In this document: positions 59,281-64,000 of the stretch, one piece after another
Numbering within the stretch: the first letter of the stretch is position 1
Layout: each line of letters begins with the position of its first letter
Assembly: GCF_004331465.1 (NCBI RefSeq)
Contig: NZ_SJKB01000011.1
Location: 124,001-188,000, forward strand
DNA: 64,000 bases
Source of the DNA: Kribbella pittospori
GTDB taxonomy: Bacteria > Actinomycetota > Actinomycetes > Propionibacteriales > Kribbellaceae
Direction of reading: 5' to 3'
Made by a program: the position numbers and the translations under genes
The notes under the pieces: generated by a model
The model's input: the letters and a program-made list of their open reading frames with translations, nothing else
The model's database searches: none
Told to the model about the DNA's origin: nothing

Positions 59281-59641
59281 CGCGCATTGTCCCTCCGTTG
59301 AGCATCACCTGTCTTCCGTGAGCCTGTACCCGATCGTGTGCGGATCTCCACAGCCCGGGCCCTCACTACCCGGGCGGCGGTGTCCGGAGAGCCGGTCCAC
59401 GTCGGAGGTGGGAGGTTCGGCCGGCCGGACGTCCGGGGTGGAGAACCGCGAACTGGGGAAACATTAGAACAGATGTTCGATTGCCTGCAACTGCTGTGCG
59501 TGAGACTTTCGGGCAGGATGTGGGTGCACGTGTTCGACGGTGGCCGGTCGAGGGCGCCACAGGTCAAACAAGGAGTCAGGCGATGACGCATCCGCGGTGC
59601 CTATGTCGCACGAATCCGTCGCACTCAACTCAGGAGGCGTT
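59281..59641. other. 361-bp intergenic region with an SOS-like box
   Basis: Contains a GCCCGGG/CCCGGGC stem (59356-59378), and AGAACAGATGTTCG (59466-59479), which fits the actinobacterial LexA box in 13 of 14 positions. A short frame starts in the box (ATG 59473 to 59586) but resembles no family. CAGGAGG at 59631-59637 is the ribosome binding site of the next gene. Confidence 0.5.
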
Positions 59642-60310
59642 GTGAAGCTCCTTCTCACATCCGGAGGCGTTACGAACGAGAGCATCCGCGATGCGCTGGT
59701 CGATCTGCTGGGCAAGCCGATCTCCGAGTCCGGTGCGCTCTGCATCCCCACGGCGCAGTGGGGCCACCCGATACTCGGGCCCGTCTCGGTGCGAGGCTCC
59801 GTCGCCGGCGAGCCTCCGTGGCACATGATGACCAGCCTGGGCTGGGCGTCCTTGGGCGTTCTGGAGCTCACCGCGCTGCCCAGCATCGGCGAGGAGCGGT
59901 GGATGCCGTGGGTCCGAGAGGCAGACGTGCTCCTGGTGGACGGCGGCGACGCGACGTACCTGTACCACTGGATGCGGGAGTCAGGGCTGTCGGAGGTCAT
60001 CTCGTCGCTACCCGAGACGGTCTGGGTAGGGCTCAGTGCCGGCAGCATGGTGATGACACCGCGGATCGGTAACGACTTCGTCAACTGGCCTTCTGCGCCG
60101 GACGACCGCACGCTCGGGGTCGTCGACTTCTCGATCTACCCGCACCTGGACCACGAGCTCATGCCGGGGAACACCATGGCCGACGCGGAAAAGTGGGCCG
60201 CCGACATCGCAGGTCCGGCGTACGCCATCGACGACCAGACCGCCATCAAAGTGACCGACGGCACCGTCGAGGTCATCTCCGAAGGACACTGGAAGGCCTT
60301 CCCCGCATAG
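59642..60310 (+). CDS. Peptidase E-like (S51 / type 1 GATase-like) protein
   Basis: 222 aa. The nucleophile motif is GLSAGSMVM (Ser at ~residue 127), with MKLLLTSGGVTNESIRDAL at the N-terminus and DGGDATYLYHW before the active site. Peptidase E cleaves Asp-X dipeptides; related cyanophycinase-type enzymes act on Asp polymers. GTG start with CAGGAGG at a 4-nt spacing. An SOS-like box lies 160 bp upstream, but a link is not established. Confidence 0.85.
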   Translation: MKLLLTSGGVTNESIRDALVDLLGKPISESGALCIPTAQWGHPILGPVSVRGSVAGEPPWHMMTSLGWASLGVLELTALPSIGEERWMPWVREADVLLVDGGDATYLYHWMRESGLSEVISSLPETVWVGLSAGSMVMTPRIGNDFVNWPSAPDDRTLGVVDFSIYPHLDHELMPGNTMADAEKWAADIAGPAYAIDDQTAIKVTDGTVEVISEGHWKAFPA

Positions 60311-60661
60311 CCGCCAACTGCTACCTGCGTGTCCCAGCGACTCCTGGGCGTCGTGCTGGGTCACGCTGCCGACCGACGGCATAGCCAGACCGCTCTGCCG
60401 CGTTGGGCCCGCGGCCAGGTGTGGGTGTGACTTGGCGACGTGTTCGACAGTGGCCAGGAAGGCGTCGCGGGCGAGGTGTTCGTACCCCGCCGCTGAGCTT
60501 GACCGCCTCGTTCAGGACGAGGCTCCCGGACAAGAGTTCTCGCGGCTCGATGTCGGCCAGCGTGAATTCACGTTGCATGGTGCGTGCCCCAAGCCGGTGT
60601 TGATACCTGCTGACCCGGCTGCGAACGTCAGGACAGGAGTAAGCACCAACGAGAGGGAGTC
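60311..60661. other. 351-bp gene-free stretch with a possible minus-strand coding remnant
   Basis: On the minus strand two frames read MQREFTLADIEPRELLSGS... (from 60578) and EHLARDAFLATVEHVAKSHPHL (around 60480-60410), as if a gene had been broken by a frameshift. The family is not recognised. A related string ATVEHV occurs on the minus strand near 59530. Otherwise nothing is seen. Confidence 0.35.
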
Positions 60662-61216
60662 ATGCGGAACGTCATCCTTTACATGTCGATGTCGCTGGAC
60701 GGGTTCGTCGGCAGCGACCGTGAGCACCCAGGGGGCGCGATCCCAGAGGGCGCTGAGCTGAAGAAGTGGAAGCTGGACCGGATCAGCAAGGCCGGTGCGC
60801 ACCTCATGGGCCGTGTCACCTACCAGGAGATGTCGTCCTTCTGGCCGCAGTCCGACGACCCCTACGCGGCGCCGATGAACACGATCCCCAAGGTCGTGTT
60901 CTCGAAGACGCTCAGCGACGACGAGGCGACCTGGCCCGAAACCCGGGTCGCGCGGGGCGACCTCGCAACCGAGGTCGCCGACATCAAGGCAGAGCCCGGC
61001 TCGGACGTGATCGTCTGGGGCGGTAGCACGCTGGCGGGCGCTCTGGCGGCGGCGGACCTGATCGACGAGTATCGCCTGCTGGTCCAGCCACTGGTTCTGG
61101 GCCGCGGAAATGCGCTGTTCGACCAGTTGCCGGAGGCGCGGCACCTTGAACTGGTCGAGAGCACATCGTTCCCCAGTGGCGTCGTTGTGCAGATCTATCG
61201 ACCGCAGCGCGGCTGA
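60662..61216 (+). CDS. Dihydrofolate reductase / RibD-C family protein
   Basis: 184 aa. YMSMSLDGFVGSDRE at the N-terminus, GRVTYQEMSSFWP and VWGGSTLAGALAAADLIDEYRLLVQPLVLGRG are typical of the RibD C-terminal-like reductases, which use NADPH on a pterin or riboflavin precursor; the exact substrate is unknown. GAGAGGGAGTC precedes the ATG. The next gene follows after 13 bp and may be cotranscribed. Confidence 0.88.
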   Translation: MRNVILYMSMSLDGFVGSDREHPGGAIPEGAELKKWKLDRISKAGAHLMGRVTYQEMSSFWPQSDDPYAAPMNTIPKVVFSKTLSDDEATWPETRVARGDLATEVADIKAEPGSDVIVWGGSTLAGALAAADLIDEYRLLVQPLVLGRGNALFDQLPEARHLELVESTSFPSGVVVQIYRPQRG

Positions 61217-61229
61217 CGAGGCGGGCACT

Positions 61230-61922
61230 GTGCAGGCGACCGGACGTAGGGTGCTGAGGGTCGGCGTGCTGACGCCGCATGTATCAGCAGGACCTGAGGT
61301 TGAGCTGCCCGAGATGGCGCCGGCGAGTCTCGAGGTGGTGGTCGAGCGAACCGAGCCTGCGGCCCTGCAACCGGCGGTCGCACGGCTCTGCGAGGCATCG
61401 GTCGACGTCATCGCCTACGCCTCGACGACGACCGGGTACACGCTCGGGCGCGCCGCCGAACTCGAGCTGGTCGAACGCTTGCACCAACTGTCGAAGGTCC
61501 CGGTCGTGACCAGCGGTATCGCGACCACGCTGGCGTTAGGGGCCTTCGGCGTACGCCGAGTCGCCGTCGTCCATCCACCATGGTTCGACGACGACATGGC
61601 CGACCTCGCCGCTGCGTACTTCCGCAGGCAGGGAATCGACGTCGCGGTCTCGACCGCGACGTCGATTCCCAAGAAGCCCGAGCGGGTGCGGCCCGAGCAC
61701 GTGATCGACTGGGTCAGCAGCCATGAGGGTGCATCGACCGAGGCAATCTTCATTGCAGGCAACGGCTTTCGTGCTGCCCAAGCCATCGAGACGCTGGAAC
61801 ACCGCACCGGCCAACTGGTCGTGGAGGCGAACCAAGTGCTGCTCTACTCGATCCTGGCCGCGACCCGGACGACACTCCAGATCAACGGCTACGGGAGACT
61901 TCTCAGGTCGAGCAGGTCCTGA
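61230..61922 (+). CDS. Asp/Glu racemase / maleate isomerase-family protein lacking both cysteines
   Basis: 230 aa of the aspartate/glutamate racemase superfamily (arylmalonate decarboxylase/maleate isomerase branch: RVGVLTPH, DVIAYASTTTGYT, GIATTLALGAFGVRRVAVVHP). The positions of the two catalytic Cys are ASTT (Ser) and AGNGF (Gly/Asn), so racemase chemistry is doubtful. GTG 61230 follows GAGGCGGG; GTG 61251 is an alternative. It overlaps the convergent PNPOx gene by 34 bp. Confidence 0.78.
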   Translation: MQATGRRVLRVGVLTPHVSAGPEVELPEMAPASLEVVVERTEPAALQPAVARLCEASVDVIAYASTTTGYTLGRAAELELVERLHQLSKVPVVTSGIATTLALGAFGVRRVAVVHPPWFDDDMADLAAAYFRRQGIDVAVSTATSIPKKPERVRPEHVIDWVSSHEGASTEAIFIAGNGFRAAQAIETLEHRTGQLVVEANQVLLYSILAATRTTLQINGYGRLLRSSRS

Positions 61923-62437
61923 TAGGGCTCGGGTTCACCAACCGTGGTCGCTCCCGTCCCGCGTCGTACGAACTCGCGTCCGGCCGGCCAGCGCGTCACG
62001 AACTGGTCGCCGGTGGCTTCGACGTACCGGACGAAGGTGACGTCGGAGATGTCCACCGCGAACAGGTGAAACTTCCCGGGCTCGGGTCGCCAGCCGAGGC
62101 CGGCCGCTACCTCCTCGGCGTACTGGCGCTGCACCGACTCGTCGTCCTCGCCCCGCGCTTGTCCACGCACCTTGAACTCGCCCTCGCTGCCGTCGCGACC
62201 GGTGATGATGCTGTGCACGAGGACGCGCGGGTCGCGGCCGAGGTCCTTCGCCTTGGTCGAGCCCCACATCATCGACAACCAGAGATCTCCGGCCATGACC
62301 CACGGCTCCACCGGGCTGATGCGTGGTGTGCCGTCGCGCCGAACGGTCCCGACGAGTACGACGCCCGGCCCGAGCAGCCGGTCACGTCCCAGGTCCGCCA
62401 GCCGCGGCTGATTCGACTCCAACTCTTCCCACCGCAT
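61889..62437 (-). CDS. Pyridoxamine 5'-phosphate oxidase-fold protein
   Basis: 182 aa FMN/F420-binding split barrel with VGTVRRDGTPRISPVEPWVMAGDLWLSM (~residues 28-55). It is probably a flavin- or F420-dependent oxidoreductase of unknown substrate. GAGGAGAG precedes ATG 62437. It is 66 bp downstream of the MFS gene on the same strand and may be cotranscribed with it. Confidence 0.83.
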   Translation of the reverse strand: MRWEELESNQPRLADLGRDRLLGPGVVLVGTVRRDGTPRISPVEPWVMAGDLWLSMMWGSTKAKDLGRDPRVLVHSIITGRDGSEGEFKVRGQARGEDDESVQRQYAEEVAAGLGWRPEPGKFHLFAVDISDVTFVRYVEATGDQFVTRWPAGREFVRRGTGATTVGEPEPYQDLLDLRSLP

Positions 62438-62503
62438 GACTCTCCTCTCCTCGAGGAACACCTACCTGTCTGGCCTATCACCGGCCACCGACAGGAAGGC
62501 GGG

Positions 62504-63721
62504 TTACTGGCGCTGCGTGGTCGAGTGGGGGAAGACCCGGTCGAGAATGAGGATCGTGGCGGCCGCGATCAGCGCCAGGAGGGAAATGCCCAGCCAGGGG
62601 AGCTCGTGCTGCATCTCGAAGAGCTGCGCGAAGAACGCCGGGACCAGGATGCTGGCGAAGGTGAAGGAGTACTGCCAGTAGGAGAGGTACTTCCCGTTCC
62701 CCACCACCGGCGCCACCGCTGCTGCCAGCGCGTTGCCGGTCGCTGCATGCAGTACGTCGCCGAACGCGAACACCGCTGTAGCCAGGATCAACCCCGGCAC
62801 AACCAGTGCGGTCGGGACACGCAGCAGTGAGGCCATCAGCACGCCCCACACCGCCCACGCCAGACCGGCAACGATGATCACGTTGGTACGGCGGCGCTTC
62901 TCGGTGTGCCGCACCACCAGGGTCTGCCCGGTCGCCAGTACGACGGACACCGCGGCCAGCAACACACCGATCAACCACTTGGGTGCCGGCAACGCTTCAG
63001 CGACGTACACCGGTAGTCCGACGCCCAGCAGCATCGTGCAGAGGGCCAGCAGCGTGTTGGCACCGATCAGCACGAGGAACGCCTTGTCCTTGCGTAGCAG
63101 CGGCGCCGGACCGGTGTCCTGAACGGCGCGCTTGTGGTGAGCCGCGTTCAGGCGCAGCAGCAGGAAGCCGGCCAGGTAGAACGTCACCGCGTTGACCGCC
63201 ATGGCGATCAGGAACGGCGCATCGCCGCCTATGGCCAGCAGCGCACCGGCAGTCAGTGCGCCGAGGCCGAAGCCGGCGGCCTGCATCATGCCCCCGAGTC
63301 CGAACCACCTGTCTCGGTCGCCCTCGTCGGCGACATCAGCGAGCAGGCTGAAGATCGCGGACCAGAACACTCGCTGGCCGCTGGTCGTCAGCAGTGCGCA
63401 CAGGAACACCAGCCAGACCGACCGGCCGAAGAAGAATCCGGTGAACGCGAGGCCCTGGGCGAACTGTGCGATGACCACCAGGTTGCGCGGCCCGACCTTG
63501 TCGATCACCACAGCCACTGCGGCCGGTGCCGCGATGGAGAACAGCGTCGCAACGGTCAGTAGCACTCCCGCTGTCCCGAGTGGGATGTCGACGACCCGGA
63601 CGAAGAACAGCAGTAGCAGTGGTCCGGCGCAGCCGCCGCCGAACGAGTCGATCGCCAGCCCGGCGAGCAGCGGTACGCGGCCGCGGACGTTCGGGAGGCC
63701 GAGGGACGTAGCTGTAGGCAT
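62504..63721 (-). CDS. MFS transporter
   Basis: 405 aa with 12 predicted helices and the MFS loop pattern between helices 2 and 3 (VVIDKVGPRNLVVIAQ). N-terminus PLLAGLAIDSFGGGCAGPLLLLFF fits a drug- or metabolite-exporter of the MFS_1 group. ATG 63721 has GGAG 9 nt before it; the longer frame extends into the intergenic region. Substrate unknown. Confidence 0.86.
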   Translation of the reverse strand: MPTATSLGLPNVRGRVPLLAGLAIDSFGGGCAGPLLLLFFVRVVDIPLGTAGVLLTVATLFSIAAPAAVAVVIDKVGPRNLVVIAQFAQGLAFTGFFFGRSVWLVFLCALLTTSGQRVFWSAIFSLLADVADEGDRDRWFGLGGMMQAAGFGLGALTAGALLAIGGDAPFLIAMAVNAVTFYLAGFLLLRLNAAHHKRAVQDTGPAPLLRKDKAFLVLIGANTLLALCTMLLGVGLPVYVAEALPAPKWLIGVLLAAVSVVLATGQTLVVRHTEKRRRTNVIIVAGLAWAVWGVLMASLLRVPTALVVPGLILATAVFAFGDVLHAATGNALAAAVAPVVGNGKYLSYWQYSFTFASILVPAFFAQLFEMQHELPWLGISLLALIAAATILILDRVFPHSTTQRQ

Positions 63722-63873
63722 GACAGAGTGCTCCGATCGCATCGACTCGGCCCACTCGCAGCGCTGGCTACGAGACCACTCCACCAGGGGCGTTCCCTGA
63801 CTACAGTTGGGGCTCTCGGCCGAAAACAGTAGCAAACGGTTGCCGGGTGCCTCCAGACGTTTTCGCTGGGCTT

Positions 63874-64000
63874 TCAGTCCGCTGCGACCACCCGTCGTAC
63901 GGACACATGCCGTAGCGGACGCCACGCGACAGCCGTCATCAGCACCATCGCCACGAAGGCAGTGGCGAACGGCGCGGCCAGTCCGAACCGCTGCGCGAGT
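63874..64000 (-). CDS. C-terminal end of an MFS-type membrane protein, partial
   Basis: The minus-strand frame from the window edge reads LAQRFGLAAPFATAFVAMV, a final transmembrane segment, then AWRPLRHVSVRR and VVAAD before the stop. The rest lies beyond base 64,000. It precedes the MFS gene at 62504-63721 by ~150 bp on the same strand. MFS identity is only suggested by this short tail. Confidence 0.55.
   Translation of the reverse strand, partial: LAQRFGLAAPFATAFVAMVLMTAVAWRPLRHVSVRRVVAAD

Noticed and set aside
1..64000. tRNA, rRNA or complete insertion sequence
   Set aside because: No T-loop GGTTCGAATC-type element in a cloverleaf, no rRNA-like stretch and no transposase motif was found by eye; a tRNAscan or ISfinder run would settle it.

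Overview
The window is chromosomal DNA of a high-GC actinobacterium. Evidence: very high G+C, GTG/TTG starts, many leaderless promoters (TANNNT 6-8 nt before the start), a WhiB-type regulator, a proteasome activator (Bpa) and a Rv2231c-type CobC. Codon and motif style (frequent GTACGCC/GTACG) fits Kribbella or another Nocardioidaceae/Kribbellaceae member; that placement is inference. No tRNA, rRNA, CRISPR array, prophage or complete insertion sequence was seen. Most of the window is ordinary chromosome with short operons, joined by ATGA/GTGA overlaps.

Layout. 1-9 kb: 5'-truncated secreted glycosidase/phosphoesterase, LD-carboxypeptidase, S9 peptidase and an asymmetric heterodimeric ABC exporter. 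9-18 kb: DHA2 exporter, RelA/SpoT-domain alarmone synthetase, methyltransferase, AAA ATPase behind CTAG palindromes, DUF3152 metzincin-like protein, membrane protein, hydrolase, TPP riboswitch with a CytX-like permease, and a second methyltransferase. 18-24 kb: ogt with an ECF sigma factor, divergent from a sulfonate-type operon (cysteine-attenuation-type leader peptide, flavin reductase, SsuA/C/B-like transporter, FMNH2 monooxygenase). 24-34 kb: alcohol dehydrogenase, GDPD, anti-sigma kinase, SEC-C protein, arginine deiminase, GT2 plus MptB-like mannosyltransferase and a cupin, then larB-larC for the nickel-pincer cofactor. 34-42 kb: DUF4446, PAP2-DAG kinase fusion, serS with a HAD phosphatase, WhiB-like regulator, Cof phosphatase, Bpa, CGNR zinc-finger protein.

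42-50 kb: FtsX/MacB-type ABC operon with its PadR regulator, a repeat-rich gene-free stretch with an 18-copy array of about 31 bp, TetR/VOC pair with two decayed tandem copies of the VOC gene, and a quinone oxidoreductase. 50-56.7 kb: phosphotransferase, mobA, MerR regulator with a 19-bp-spaced promoter, C-N hydrolase, CobC-like aminotransferase, then a three-gene cassette: an Asp-Gly-Gly repeat polypeptide, a JmjC/cupin oxygenase coupled to it, and a sucrase/ferredoxin-like protein. 56.7-64 kb: LysR/EamA pair, gamma-carbonic-anhydrase-like protein, peptidase E, RibD-type reductase, a racemase-family protein lacking its cysteines, PNPOx-fold protein and two MFS genes.

The two most unusual observations are (1) the DGG-repeat polypeptide/JmjC/Suc-Fer cassette at 53,987-56,715, which looks like a substrate with its hydroxylase and a redox partner, and (2) two unrelated-sequence, about 160-bp fold-back elements (26,837-27,000 and 36,495-36,653). 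Their arms differ almost only by changes that keep G-U pairs in minus-strand RNA, and both have the same 14-nt core at the tip, suggesting a structured RNA or mobile hairpin family.
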